Assembly (NCBI GenBank): GCA_903880655.1
Contig: CAIRQE010000106.1
Coordinates: 1-62,801, forward strand
DNA: 62,801 nt
From: an uncultured bacterium
Lineage (GTDB): Bacteria; Patescibacteriota; Saccharimonadia; Saccharimonadales; CAIOMD01
Direction: 5' to 3'
This document shows positions 17,485 to 25,705 of the stretch, piece by piece. Each line of letters begins with the position of its first letter. The stretch's first letter is position 1. Both the position numbers and the translations under genes were made by a program. The notes below the pieces were generated by a model that had not been told where the DNA came from, ran no database searches, and saw nothing but the letters and a program-made list of their open reading frames with translations.

Positions 17485-20284
17485 ACTGGATTTTTGATGC
17501 GTCTAATACTAATGCTAATACTGCAGGGCTGTCTTGTGGCGTACCTGCTGACATCCGTACTCTGGATATATCTAAGAGAATCCCCATTTTAGATAAGTCG
17601 TCTGTCATACAACTATACGATATCTGCTTCTTAGCACACCATGATTTTAACACCGAAGATATAATATAGGCTCGTTGTACATCAGGCTCCCTCCTAACGA
17701 TCAGTGCGCCGCGAGGTGATTCTATCGGCAGTGTCATCATACCCTCTATAGTCGGTGCTTTTTGGTTTATAACCAGTTGATTCTGTATATGCTCAGATAA
17801 GAATGTACCTAAGAACGCACTCGATCTTTCAAGAGAAGACTCAGCAGGTATCTGTGCTTTCCTATTTAACTGCTTAACCATACGATCAAACACAGGTTTA
17901 ACTGGGATATCTACTAACCCTAAATCGTTTGCTACCTTACCGCCCCATAGAGCTGTTGCACATAATGCTGAGTAGTATCTGTCAGGCTGTCCAAGCCCTG
18001 CCGCCTTATCAAACTCTATTTGTATAAGCTCCAAGTCTTTAATGCAGTCATCATAGTTATCTAGTACATACTGCATCATTACCTCGCCAGCATGTCCGTA
18101 GTTTTTTATCATGTCTCTAGAGAATATCTGGTCAGTCTCTTGCTTAGTCATACTATCACTACGGACTACCTCTATCTCCAACACACGCAACAGCTCGCCT
18201 TCTGGATCAGCTTTATCTGTCTGTAATACTTCGTGCAAACTGTTGTTCCCAGAGGTGATGCAAGGTAGAGACCATGTTGTGTTGTTCACTCGCTCTGAGT
18301 TAGCTGATGCTTGTAGCCTGTTTTTACCACGCCCATTAGTAACACCAAATGCCAAGTTACTTACTTCGGTAGGGTGTAAATTAGTAAGCTCATCCATACA
18401 CAGAATCATATTCTGCACTACACCCATACGATGGTACTTAGACTGCACTGTATCATCTCTCACCAGCATTGCTAAATCAGGATGTCCCCAAACACTATTA
18501 GCTACCTTTTGAACAGTCGATTTACCTACCCCAGAAGATGCATTAGTTAAGTGCACAATAGCACCGCCTAAAGAGAAAAACTTAAACATCGGTGCGCCTA
18601 AGCTAAGGAACAAAGCAAAAGCCCTTACCTCATTACCTTCCAATGCATAGCAATTCGCTACCTTTTTCCACTCGTCTAAGGTCCCTGCCTTAGAGTATAT
18701 GTGCACTATGTTTTCAGTAGCCGCCGATGGAGGGCTATACTTAGGAGGAGCGTCTTTTGTGAGCTCCCGTGTACCTATAACAAAAGATCTGTCACTATCA
18801 TTCCAACCAAATTGTACTCTCACTAATTCCGCCTTAGATGTATTCTGTAAATGTTTAGTCCATATCACCAAATAGCTCATTAGATTTCTCATCTGATTGC
18901 TACCTGCGGCGACACCACGCTGTGATAACATATCTCTGCATTTATCCCCTGCTGTTACCGTAGCAAGAGGTGCTGTAAAATCACTAACCCCATCATGGGG
19001 TCTAATAAGTCTCATGTGGATAACTTCCCCTGCATCAGGATCAGTACGTCTACCCACTACATATAAGTCGTTCTCATACACGAGGTTCTTATCATCTTCT
19101 CCTTCCTCTACATCGTCTAGCGGCTTCTTGACATATACACCACCTTTCGGTCCTCTGAAGTAAGGGAAAGGGTATTCTGGTATCTCTATATCAACCACAC
19201 CCAAGTCAGGGCTAACCGCAGTTACTATATTCTCAGTAGGTGTAGCTTCTAGTATCTCTTTACCTAACACTATAGGGGTGCGTATCTTACCCCAAAAAGA
19301 ACACCCATCACATAAAGACTCATTAAAAGGTCTAAACGTCTTGCATAGTTGTGGAGCTTCACATTTCGTAGCTTTTATCTCTGTTTCAACAGGATTGTAT
19401 TCAGCATGTTTATTAGACAGGTTGTGTATAGCTGTCTCCCTATCAGTGCAGTATTGAGCAATAGATAGTCCAGCTCTCCAATGAGGTTCCGTTATGTCAT
19501 CAGGGTTATTAAATATGTAGGCTAAATGTGCACATCCTTTGCCCTCTAAACTCTTCTCCATGATGCGTGAAAACTTGTAAACCGTATTGCCAAGTAATGC
19601 TCTTGTAGTGTCATTTAACCCATTACCTGATATAGACCCTGAGCCTGACAACTCCATCATAGCTACAGGAGATAGATCACCTGTACTTAGTAACTGCTTA
19701 AACATCTCTACTGGGTTTGGCGGGCTCAGCTTTAAGAGTGTTACATCAGCTTCCAGACCACCTTTGAAATTAATAGTGCTGGGGAGTCTTAAAATTCTAA
19801 CTGCATCTGTCGTTATCCCTAAATCCTTTACACTAAACTCCGAGGACATAATACGTTCTTTAAGGGAGTTAGCTAGAGGCTTCCAAATGTCATAACCTAC
19901 AGCCTCAGTAAAAGTCCAGTAGATGTGCAACCCATAGCCAGACGATACGATAGTGGGAGCAGGGAGCTTTAACGCCGCTGCAAAATTCTTTAAAGCAACT
20001 AACCCATCATGTTGAGTAGGGTAATCTGTATTCTTACCTATATCTAAATCAATAAATAAGTTTTTAAATTCTTTAGCGTTCTTTGTGTTTCTACTTTTGT
20101 TGTTGTTATATGTTGAAGGAGAAAAATACGCATCTCTCCCTTGCGGTGGTTGCTCTTCAGCCCACTTATCTATAGCCTCTATGGAGTCAAAAAATACCTG
20201 CCACGCTTTACCTTTTTGCATAGCAGCTACACAGTACACCCCCTGAGACGGTAAAACAGTGTTTAAAAAATCTAGCCTATTCAT
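17483..20284 (-). CDS. Replicative primase-helicase: AEP primase fused to DUF927 P-loop helicase
   Basis: 933 residues. The N-terminal 200 residues match an archaeo-eukaryotic-type primase: FIDLDIG with D79 and D81 as metal ligands, then SGYGLHIYW (115-123) with H120. A cysteine-containing middle (CKTFRPFNESLCDGCSFW) may bind zinc. The C-terminal half resembles DUF927, with Walker A ASSGVGKST around K588, an acidic ILCMDE Walker B and a Gln/Asn-rich sensor region. Together they would open the fork and prime it. A possible attenuator hairpin precedes the start, and the gene is the last of the minus-strand block. AEP and P-loop assignments are firm; the DUF927 name is from the pattern. Confidence 0.85.
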   Translation of the reverse strand: MNRLDFLNTVLPSQGVYCVAAMQKGKAWQVFFDSIEAIDKWAEEQPPQGRDAYFSPSTYNNNKSRNTKNAKEFKNLFIDLDIGKNTDYPTQHDGLVALKNFAAALKLPAPTIVSSGYGLHIYWTFTEAVGYDIWKPLANSLKERIMSSEFSVKDLGITTDAVRILRLPSTINFKGGLEADVTLLKLSPPNPVEMFKQLLSTGDLSPVAMMELSGSGSISGNGLNDTTRALLGNTVYKFSRIMEKSLEGKGCAHLAYIFNNPDDITEPHWRAGLSIAQYCTDRETAIHNLSNKHAEYNPVETEIKATKCEAPQLCKTFRPFNESLCDGCSFWGKIRTPIVLGKEILEATPTENIVTAVSPDLGVVDIEIPEYPFPYFRGPKGGVYVKKPLDDVEEGEDDKNLVYENDLYVVGRRTDPDAGEVIHMRLIRPHDGVSDFTAPLATVTAGDKCRDMLSQRGVAAGSNQMRNLMSYLVIWTKHLQNTSKAELVRVQFGWNDSDRSFVIGTRELTKDAPPKYSPPSAATENIVHIYSKAGTLDEWKKVANCYALEGNEVRAFALFLSLGAPMFKFFSLGGAIVHLTNASSGVGKSTVQKVANSVWGHPDLAMLVRDDTVQSKYHRMGVVQNMILCMDELTNLHPTEVSNLAFGVTNGRGKNRLQASANSERVNNTTWSLPCITSGNNSLHEVLQTDKADPEGELLRVLEIEVVRSDSMTKQETDQIFSRDMIKNYGHAGEVMMQYVLDNYDDCIKDLELIQIEFDKAAGLGQPDRYYSALCATALWGGKVANDLGLVDIPVKPVFDRMVKQLNRKAQIPAESSLERSSAFLGTFLSEHIQNQLVINQKAPTIEGMMTLPIESPRGALIVRREPDVQRAYIISSVLKSWCAKKQISYSCMTDDLSKMGILLDISRVRMSAGTPQDSPAVLALVLDASKIQ

Positions 20285-20300
20285 GGCACATACCTGAATT

Positions 20301-20337
20301 TACGGGGAAAAAAAGGGGCGGTATTATCCGCCCCGTA
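20301..20337 (-). terminator. Terminator/possible attenuator between the SSB-like gene and the primase-helicase gene
   Basis: On the minus strand a 7-bp stem (GGGGCGG / CCGCCCC, forward 20315-20321 and 20328-20334) with a 6-base loop is followed by seven T (forward A tract 20308-20314), a canonical intrinsic terminator. The bases TACGGGG and CCCCGTA flanking this element (20301-20307 and 20331-20337) can pair with each other instead, giving an alternative outer stem that would break the terminator. It lies between two genes that should both be needed for replication. The terminator is clear; attenuation is inference. Confidence 0.75.
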
Positions 20338-20353
20338 AGCACAGGAGAGTAGG

Positions 20354-21229
20354 TTAATCAGCCCATTCAGCTAATACCGATTCCATAGAGGCTGGTGCCG
20401 CCGCTGGTTTCTTTTCCCTAACAGTAGGTTCTACTGTCGCTTCAGGTGTAGGAGCAGGTGCGGGTTTCTGTACAAATGTAAGTTCTTCAGGCTCTGAAGA
20501 CCTCGCCGCAGGTGGTTGGAAAGACATAGTAACTGCAAGTTTAGCTTCTGGGGATTCCCCATGTTTCTTAATAGCTTCTAGCTCTGGGATATCTAAAGCA
20601 CGTACCGCTCTAAATACCATCTTAGGTGTAGCAGAGTCAGTATCAAAGCGCATCTCAGTAACTACGTCTGTGATGTTAAGCCCATTTGCTCCTAGCAATT
20701 TAGCATACTGGAATAAAGGCATTTTGTTGTTCTCACCTTTACCGAATAGAGAAGTAGCCGCTAAAGACAGTTCATACAACTCACCACTAACTGCATCATT
20801 CTCTAACAAAACTGCCAGTCTATGCGTATATCGGCAAGCTCTACCATTACCTTGTTTTGCTGAACCTTGAATGTTCTGTGGGCATGTTGCACAGCTCACA
20901 GACTGTGGTGCTTCACTGCTTCTATCAGGGCGTTCCCCGTCATTACTCCAGCATACAGGTGCAGTAACTACACCCTCTTGATACGTTGCCGAGTAATACT
21001 GTCTTGATGTTTTAGGAGCCGCCGCCGCAATGATGATGTTCATTGCGCGATCTTCATTCTTAGCAATCTCTTGCCCACCCACTACCATACGGAAGATATT
21101 ACCCTTGATAGAGATACGTCTAGAGCTAGTACCCCCCATAAGAGCTTTAGTAGTTGCACTTAACTCTGTGTTTCTGAAGTGTGCTGGAACTGCACCGCCG
21201 TTTTTAAAAATACTTAATTCGTTGCTCAT
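20354..21229 (-). CDS. Putative single-stranded-DNA-binding protein
   Basis: 291 residues beginning MSNELSIFKNGG. The central part has a cysteine cluster (SCATCPQNIQ followed about 12 residues later by ACRY) that could bind zinc, then alternating strands with aromatic residues. The C-terminal 60 residues are Pro/Ala/Glu-rich and disordered-looking and end in VLAEWAD, an acidic tip like those used by SSB proteins to recruit partners. It lies directly upstream of the primase-helicase. No family was recognised with certainty; the SSB role is inferred from tail, zinc cluster and neighbourhood. A recombination mediator is an alternative. Confidence 0.45.
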   Translation of the reverse strand: MSNELSIFKNGGAVPAHFRNTELSATTKALMGGTSSRRISIKGNIFRMVVGGQEIAKNEDRAMNIIIAAAAPKTSRQYYSATYQEGVVTAPVCWSNDGERPDRSSEAPQSVSCATCPQNIQGSAKQGNGRACRYTHRLAVLLENDAVSGELYELSLAATSLFGKGENNKMPLFQYAKLLGANGLNITDVVTEMRFDTDSATPKMVFRAVRALDIPELEAIKKHGESPEAKLAVTMSFQPPAARSSEPEELTFVQKPAPAPTPEATVEPTVREKKPAAAPASMESVLAEWAD

Positions 21230-21445
21230 TTAAATTTCCTCGGTTGGTTGTTTGGTTATTGTAGTTCTTTTGGTTAATAGGTCTCTGACATTGTCTTCTC
21301 TGAAGAGGACACTCTTTCCTCCCATGAAGTATGTTTCAAGGGCACCTGACTGTCTTAATCGGTGTAGGGAACTGCGAGAGAGGCCTAGTATCTTACTAAC
21401 TTCTTTTCCCGTCAAGTAAACTTGATCGGTTTCTTCATCAATCAT
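21230..21445 (-). CDS. Small helix-turn-helix DNA-binding protein (excisionase/AlpA-like)
   Basis: 71 residues. LTGKEVSKILGLSRSSLHRLRQSGALETYFMGGKSVLFREDNVRDLL (residues 11-57) is a winged-helix of the HTH_17/MerR-like type used by excisionases and AlpA-like regulators. The stop is immediately followed by the ATG of the SSB-like gene (TAAATG), so the two are coupled. No integrase was found, so a transcriptional or replication role is more likely than excision. Confidence 0.7.
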   Translation of the reverse strand: MIDEETDQVYLTGKEVSKILGLSRSSLHRLRQSGALETYFMGGKSVLFREDNVRDLLTKRTTITKQPTEEI

Positions 21446-21446
21446 A

Positions 21447-21830
21447 TTATTTTCTCCTTACAGTAATGCTATAACGGCTATCTACGTTCATACCGGGAGG
21501 CATGAGGTTTGGGTTTTCTTCTAAAAAGTGTTTCATATTGGTTTGGTGTACTCGTTGCTCCATTAAATCTAATGCGTCGTGATCTTTAATAAACTGTTTC
21601 ATACTGCCCCAATCCGATGTCCAGTATCTAGTCTTAATGGTTTTAAACACACTACCTGCAGGTGTACGTAATCCTTCAGCTCCAGTCTCTTTACACATTT
21701 CTAATAAGGCTTGTGTAACTTGCTCTTGTTGCTCCTTTATCCTTCCATCTGCTTCATCAAACTCTCTTTGGAGCTTTACTCGTGCATCGCGCATTTTTAT
21801 GTATATTGTTACTAGTTGTTCTGCGTTCAT
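21447..21830 (-). CDS. Conserved phage protein with N-terminal coiled coil, unknown function
   Basis: 127 residues. Residues 1-45 are a charged coiled coil (KMRDARVKLQREFDEADGRIKEQQEQV). The rest reads TRYWTSDWGSMKQFIKDHDALDLMEQRVHQTNMKHFLEENP and ends with PPGMNVDSRYSITVRRK. I recall this C-terminal pattern from hypothetical phage proteins in replication modules but know no function. The layout loosely resembles Gam/Gp157-type nuclease-inhibitor proteins. It sits one base before the HTH gene in the same operon. Confidence 0.6.
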   Translation of the reverse strand: MNAEQLVTIYIKMRDARVKLQREFDEADGRIKEQQEQVTQALLEMCKETGAEGLRTPAGSVFKTIKTRYWTSDWGSMKQFIKDHDALDLMEQRVHQTNMKHFLEENPNLMPPGMNVDSRYSITVRRK

Positions 21831-21839
21831 TTCTGTCTC

Positions 21840-22127
21840 CTATTCTACAGGTAAGCCTATATCAGTCCCCGGAAGGGGTATAAGCATCTCAGGTGTTGCA
21901 CTACCAGCATCTGGAATTATGAATGTTGCTGGTGCGTTTGGTCCTACGATAGCTGTCATGCCACCTACATCCATAACTTGTGTAACCCCTTCACCGCCCA
22001 TGTCAGCTATAGCATACCCATTAGCTGTAGGTATAACCGCTTTCATAGCTTGCCCCGGAGTTAGTATAAGAGCCGCCGCTATAGATACTGTTGGTGCTAA
22101 CAACATTAAAAACATAATACTTTTCAT
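21840..22127 (-). CDS. Small secreted or periplasmic protein with signal peptide
   Basis: 95 residues starting MKSIMFLMLLAPTVSIAAA, a short basic start, hydrophobic core and AxA-like end: a likely Sec signal peptide cleaved near residue 19. No lipobox cysteine. The mature part is Gly/Ala/Pro/Met-rich (ADMGGEGVTQVMDVGGMTAIVGPNAP). It lies among replication genes, an odd place for an exported protein. A superinfection-exclusion or envelope role is possible but not shown. Confidence 0.5.
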   Translation of the reverse strand: MKSIMFLMLLAPTVSIAAALILTPGQAMKAVIPTANGYAIADMGGEGVTQVMDVGGMTAIVGPNAPATFIIPDAGSATPEMLIPLPGTDIGLPVE

Positions 22128-22136
22128 AGTTTTCTC

Positions 22137-22490
22137 CTAGTGTAGAATTTGGGGAGATTCTAAAAAGGCACGTATCTCTTTAGCGAGTACGCCTCTCTCA
22201 TGTTTTTCACAAGTCCTAATTAGTAATTCAATCGCTTCAAATGCAGATGTTCTATAAATCGTATCCAAGAAATTCATAAAATACTCTCCGTTTGGTTCAT
22301 CCTTCGCCACCATAAGACTTACGCCTAATTTGCTTTCTACTATTTTTACAAGGACATGCACCCCATCGTCATCCTCACCATCTTCCTCCCCCTCAAACTC
22401 CTCATCTGTAGCAATCTCAGCTTCAATCTCAGCCCTCTCATCTCTTTCTAGTTCTTCTATGAACTCACTAATTATGTCTTCTCTAATCAT
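22137..22490 (-). CDS. Acidic small protein of unknown function
   Basis: 117 residues with a very acidic stretch at about 15-42 (EELERDERAEIEAEI, then EFEGEEDGEDDDG), followed by a mixed domain (VHVLVKIVESKLGVSLMVAKDEPNGEYFM) and a helical end. The start overlaps the stop of the SNF2 helicase gene (ATGA). Strongly acidic small phage proteins can act as DNA mimics, but nothing here proves that. Confidence 0.6.
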   Translation of the reverse strand: MIREDIISEFIEELERDERAEIEAEIATDEEFEGEEDGEDDDGVHVLVKIVESKLGVSLMVAKDEPNGEYFMNFLDTIYRTSAFEAIELLIRTCEKHERGVLAKEIRAFLESPQILH

Positions 22491-24043
22491 TGTATTACCT
22501 CTTTAAATAAATCTAACAGCTTCGTTTGTGAAGCACCTTTGTTCTCAAGTACGTGAAGTACCTTCTTCTCTACTGGACTACCTATTAAATGCACAACATT
22601 GCACTTATTAACCTGCCCTGCTCTGTGTATGCGAGCGTTAGCTTGCATATATGTTTCTAATGATAAGGTCATACCCCACCAGATAATTGTATTAGCCGCA
22701 TGTAAAGTAACACCATGCGCTGCCGCTTGCGGCTGGATGACCAGTATGCGAGGGTCTTTGCTAGTTTGAAACTGATTGAATAGCTCCGCCCTCTTACCCA
22801 CACTTATGCCACCATGTACTATATCTACAGTGTGCCCCTCACCCTGTAATACTTTCTGAACTAACTCGATAGTATGTCTAAACATAACGAACACGATTAC
22901 CTTATGTGGTGTCTCGTCTATAATACTTAGTAGCTCATTGGATCGGTGCTTAACATCAAACTCTATTATCTCTCCTGTATCTGAATACACAGCCCCTGCT
23001 GATAACTGCAGTAACTTATTTAGAGCCACCGCTGCGTTCGCCGCTGATATCTCCTCACCTCCTGCTTGCATAAGCATCTCTTTCTTGAGCAACTTATAAT
23101 ACTTCTCCTGCTGTGCAGATAATGGTACGTCTCTAGTCTGATAAACTAACTCTGGTAAGTCTAAGCACTCTTCCTTTGTGTAACGTATAGCAGGTTGTAG
23201 GATGCTATGTACTATCTCTTCAGCTTCAGGTCGGTTCTTAAATACAAACATAGACTGGCGTATCTGTACTAAGTCTCTAAAAGCATTAAACGCTCTAGGT
23301 ACACTTTTAGGGTTCATTATCTTAGCCAACCCATACGCATCTACTGGAGACTGTGCCGCAGGTGTACCTGTCAGCAACCACAACCATGTATCATCCTTAA
23401 TTAATTTATTCAGTGTCTTCCATCTCTTAGTGGCTACGTTCTTAAGGTGTGTTGCCTCATCTACTACAATCAGGTCAAACCCACCTGCATCTATCTCTTT
23501 CTCTACTATCTCTACACCATCGTAGTTAATGATGACTATCTCAGCACTGCCGCTTATAATCGCGGCTCGCTTCTCACGACTCCCATGTGCTATCTCTACA
23601 GACCTGTGCATAGTTGTCCTAAATAAATCCCTACGCCATGCGGCGTCCATAATAGATAGTGGGCAGATTACTAGCATACGTCTTACCACGCCTAGATTCA
23701 TTAGATAGTCTGCCGCCCATATTACAGAGTTAGTTTTACCTGTACCCATCTCAGATAAACAGAAAGCCTTTTTGTTCAGAGTTAAGAACTCTGCCGTTAC
23801 CCGTTGATGCTCAAACGGTTTGTACATGCCTGTCCATTTATATTGAGTTCGGATAGGTGATGGCACGTTTGGTATCTTCAGGTTGTTTAGGATATATGTT
23901 TCACCCAAACCAAAATTCACCCAGACTTCATCCTCAGCTACCTGCTTACTTCTTTCTATTACCGACAGAATACTGTCGGGGTCGTCCGTTTTTATCGACA
24001 GTATCTTGTCGTTTATTACATCTATTTGCATTGCATACCTCAT
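22487..24043 (-). CDS. SNF2-family DEAD/DEAH-type DNA helicase/translocase
   Basis: 518 residues. RecA-like lobe 1 has the Q-like region PFEHQRVTAEF, Walker A SEMGTGKT (97-104), Walker B VVDEATHL (DEAT at 195-198) and the motif III-like LLTGTP. Lobe 2 has VFVMFRHTIELV, HGGISVGKRAELFNQF and motif VI QANARIHRAGQ, the form found in phage SNF2 proteins. It probably remodels forks or assists recombination. The first ATG (24043) is 4 bases after AGGAG, which is buried in a hairpin; a second ATG four codons later has GAGG at good spacing. A TTGAAC-17-TATACT promoter lies just upstream. Confidence 0.88.
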   Translation of the reverse strand: MRYAMQIDVINDKILSIKTDDPDSILSVIERSKQVAEDEVWVNFGLGETYILNNLKIPNVPSPIRTQYKWTGMYKPFEHQRVTAEFLTLNKKAFCLSEMGTGKTNSVIWAADYLMNLGVVRRMLVICPLSIMDAAWRRDLFRTTMHRSVEIAHGSREKRAAIISGSAEIVIINYDGVEIVEKEIDAGGFDLIVVDEATHLKNVATKRWKTLNKLIKDDTWLWLLTGTPAAQSPVDAYGLAKIMNPKSVPRAFNAFRDLVQIRQSMFVFKNRPEAEEIVHSILQPAIRYTKEECLDLPELVYQTRDVPLSAQQEKYYKLLKKEMLMQAGGEEISAANAAVALNKLLQLSAGAVYSDTGEIIEFDVKHRSNELLSIIDETPHKVIVFVMFRHTIELVQKVLQGEGHTVDIVHGGISVGKRAELFNQFQTSKDPRILVIQPQAAAHGVTLHAANTIIWWGMTLSLETYMQANARIHRAGQVNKCNVVHLIGSPVEKKVLHVLENKGASQTKLLDLFKEVIQ

Positions 24044-24046
24044 TCA

Positions 24047-24061
24047 GCTCCTTAAGGGAGC
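24047..24061 (-). promoter_or_regulatory. TTAAG-loop hairpin in the SNF2 leader, overlapping the ribosome-binding site
   Basis: GCTCC (24047-24051) and GGAGC (24057-24061) form a 5-bp stem around TTAAG. On the minus strand the right arm contains the GGAG of the ribosome site for the 24043 start, so folding would hide it. Similar TTAA-loop hairpins precede the MoxR gene and the gene at 38153. Confidence 0.5.
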
Positions 24062-24077
24062 GACTCGTTTCTTCTAT

Positions 24078-24284
24078 TTAGTCGTCTAGTATATCAAATA
24101 ACTGCGCCTTGTTCAAGTTTCGATCACTATACCACCCACGTATTTTATTCTGGCATAGTTTTCGTTCTGCTGCTCTAAGGCGTAATGCCATTCCACATAA
24201 CGCGTCTAAATGCCTATCAATTAAAGTATCGGGTAAACCAGCATCTGCCGCCATTACCCGCACAGATTTTACAGATATTTTCAT
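24078..24284 (-). CDS. Small protein of unknown function
   Basis: 68 residues (MKISVKSVRVMAADAGLPDTLIDRHLDALCGMALRLRAAE...), mostly helical, with a basic middle and an acidic LFDILDD end. The start overlaps the stop of the small HNH-like gene (ATGA). No family recognised. Confidence 0.55.
   Translation of the reverse strand: MKISVKSVRVMAADAGLPDTLIDRHLDALCGMALRLRAAERKLCQNKIRGWYSDRNLNKAQLFDILDD
24088..24116 (-). promoter_or_regulatory. Candidate sigma70-type promoter for the SNF2 helicase gene
   Basis: On the minus strand TTGAAC (24116-24111) and TATACT (24093-24088) are separated by 17 bases. It lies inside the end of the preceding 68-residue gene and about 45 bases before the helicase start. 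Confidence 0.55.
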
Positions 24285-24562
24285 TTTTTCTTTTTAGGCT
24301 CATTGATCTTTACAGTGTGGTCAGAGTTGCGGGTAAAAGATCGGTTTTGTGATGGTGTTCTAAGTCTCAAGTTAGCTTTCCCATTACCTGCCTTTGTACC
24401 ATGTATGTGGTCTATGTCCTTACCCGTTCTGTCTATACCCGCTTTGTCTGCCGCCCGTCTCGCACGTTGCCTTTCCATCCTAGCCTCATGAGCTCCGGGA
24501 CGCTTCTTCTCCAGCTCTACTTCACGTGCTACGTTTCTATCAGCTTTGTTCTTGTATGCCAT
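24281..24562 (-). CDS. Minimal HNH-nuclease-like protein
   Basis: 93 residues. A very basic N-terminus (KADRNVAREVELEKKRPG, RMERQRARRAADK) is followed by GKDIDHIHGTKAGNGKANLRLRTPSQNRSF, which has the DH.. and N...S.N spacing of the beta-beta-alpha metal fold of HNH endonucleases. It may be a stand-alone nuclease or a DNA-binding remnant. It overlaps both neighbours in the operon. Confidence 0.65.
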   Translation of the reverse strand: MAYKNKADRNVAREVELEKKRPGAHEARMERQRARRAADKAGIDRTGKDIDHIHGTKAGNGKANLRLRTPSQNRSFTRNSDHTVKINEPKKKK

Positions 24563-24698
24563 CTTTTAACTCCTCTGCTTTCTTTAAGTCATCTAACATT
24601 ATCTGGTCTATTAATCGCTCTTCATGTGCATCTTTTAACAGCCTATTTATATTAGGCAACAACTCTTTTAATAACTCAGCTCTACTTATCGCCATCAT
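24540..24698 (-). CDS. Small protein sharing the capsid protein's N-terminal motif
   Basis: 52 residues from ATG 24698 (a second ATG at 24695), preceded by a GGGGGG run. It begins MMAISRAELLKELLPNINRLL; the major capsid protein begins MAAISRAQLLKELLPGLNAL. The two agree at about 14 of 18 positions although the codons differ widely, so the likeness is at protein level. The rest (LKDAHEERLIDQIMLDDLKKAEELKD) is helical and charged. An upstream in-frame ATG at 24752 would overlap the nuclease gene by 71 bases and is less likely. A role as assembly partner or decoy is conjecture. Confidence 0.6.
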   Translation of the reverse strand: MMAISRAELLKELLPNINRLLKDAHEERLIDQIMLDDLKKAEELKDGIQEQS

Positions 24699-25374
24699 AC
24701 CCCCCATTATGTACACACCTAACTGCTTGACACCACTGCCGACAAAGCCCATTAGGTTTAGTATTGAAGATACCTGTTTCGTATGCTACTTCACGTTGCA
24801 TTAAAACTTCTTTCAGGTTATCAAATATCTCAAAGCGCCTGTCATACGTGTACTCAGCTTTCACTACTTCTTGGGACACTACAAATAACAGCATACCTTT
24901 AATAGTTTTAACTGCTGGGTACTTTAAAAATACAGCCGCCGCTAGTAGTGCAAGTTGCTTGGTATCCGCATACTTGGCAGATTTACCTGTCTTGTAATCC
25001 ACAATATACGCCTTACCTGCCGCTTCGTCTACAATTACTAAGTCAGCAATCCCACGCCAGTATCTGTCCTTCGCCTCAAAATCACATAGGCTATACTCGC
25101 CACCTTCTAACTTAATGCCCAGTTCAAGCTCACAGAACTTATCGCCCTTGATATTATTTAATGTATCAAGATAGCCCTTAATATAGTTGTACTTCTCAGG
25201 CAACGGGGTGCCTGATCCTATATAGTGTTCTGCTGCTAAATGGACATCACGCCCATAAATAGTAGCTTCTGTGTCCGTATGTGGAACATATTTCTCTACC
25301 TTATGTGCGCTATATTGTTTTGGGCATGTAATAAATTGGCTTAATGAACTGTATGAGAAACTAGGTGCTTTCAT
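24682..25374 (-). CDS. PD-(D/E)XK nuclease of the Cas4/RecB type with putative Fe-S cluster
   Basis: 230 residues. The N-terminal FSYSSLSQFITCPKQY contains C17; H45 lies in GRDVHLAAEH; D111 is in GIADLVIV; VDYKTGK gives D126 and K128 of the nuclease core; and C211, C215 and C220 close the protein. One N-terminal plus three C-terminal cysteines is the 4Fe-4S arrangement of Cas4 and AddB-type nucleases. It probably resects or processes DNA ends during replication or recombination. It overlaps the zinc-ribbon gene at its start (ATGA) and the capsid-motif gene at its end. Confidence 0.85.
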   Translation of the reverse strand: MKAPSFSYSSLSQFITCPKQYSAHKVEKYVPHTDTEATIYGRDVHLAAEHYIGSGTPLPEKYNYIKGYLDTLNNIKGDKFCELELGIKLEGGEYSLCDFEAKDRYWRGIADLVIVDEAAGKAYIVDYKTGKSAKYADTKQLALLAAAVFLKYPAVKTIKGMLLFVVSQEVVKAEYTYDRRFEIFDNLKEVLMQREVAYETGIFNTKPNGLCRQWCQAVRCVHNGGYDGDK

Positions 25375-25565
25375 TCGTCCTCTTCCTCACCCCAACCCAT
25401 AAGCTGACTAACCATGTCGCACATGCTACTCAAGCAGTCAGGACAAAACGCTACTGGCAAGATACCAAAGTATTCTGTAATCCCACCTTCATCATCAGTA
25501 AAATCTGTGCTACATACATCACACTCATTCTCACCACTATCATCAAATCCTAATCCACTTTTCAT
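25371..25565 (-). CDS. Small zinc-ribbon protein
   Basis: 64 residues with two Cys pairs (CDVC at 15-18, CPDC at 41-44) and a third C48, typical of a zinc ribbon, and a very acidic end (WGEEEDE). It overlaps both neighbours. Role unknown; such ribbons often bind nucleic acid or protein. Confidence 0.6.
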   Translation of the reverse strand: MKSGLGFDDSGENECDVCSTDFTDDEGGITEYFGILPVAFCPDCLSSMCDMVSQLMGWGEEEDE

Positions 25566-25705
25566 CTTTGATGCCTTATCTCAATATCGTTATAGGGGTA
25601 TTCTCTGTTACACTCACAACATACTTGTATCTTCAATCCATAGTAGCGCTTGAAGTGTCTACACACGTGCGGTGGGCAAAACCACCCTTTAATTCTTTTA
25701 AACAC
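25562..25705 (-). CDS. 47-residue cysteine-rich small protein
   Basis: A GTG start at 25705 has GAGG eight bases upstream and lies within the last codons of the DUF3310 gene. The stop overlaps the ATG of the zinc-ribbon gene (ATGA). The product is basic, with GWFCPPHVC near the start and IQVCCECNREYPYND near the end, so it could bind zinc. Filling an otherwise empty 130-base gap with overlaps on both sides supports it. Confidence 0.55.
   Translation of the reverse strand: MFKRIKGWFCPPHVCRHFKRYYGLKIQVCCECNREYPYNDIEIRHQR

Noticed and set aside
17469..17669. Plus-strand frame just after the giant gene
   Set aside because: Begins inside the terminator and overlaps the end of the primase gene; no support.
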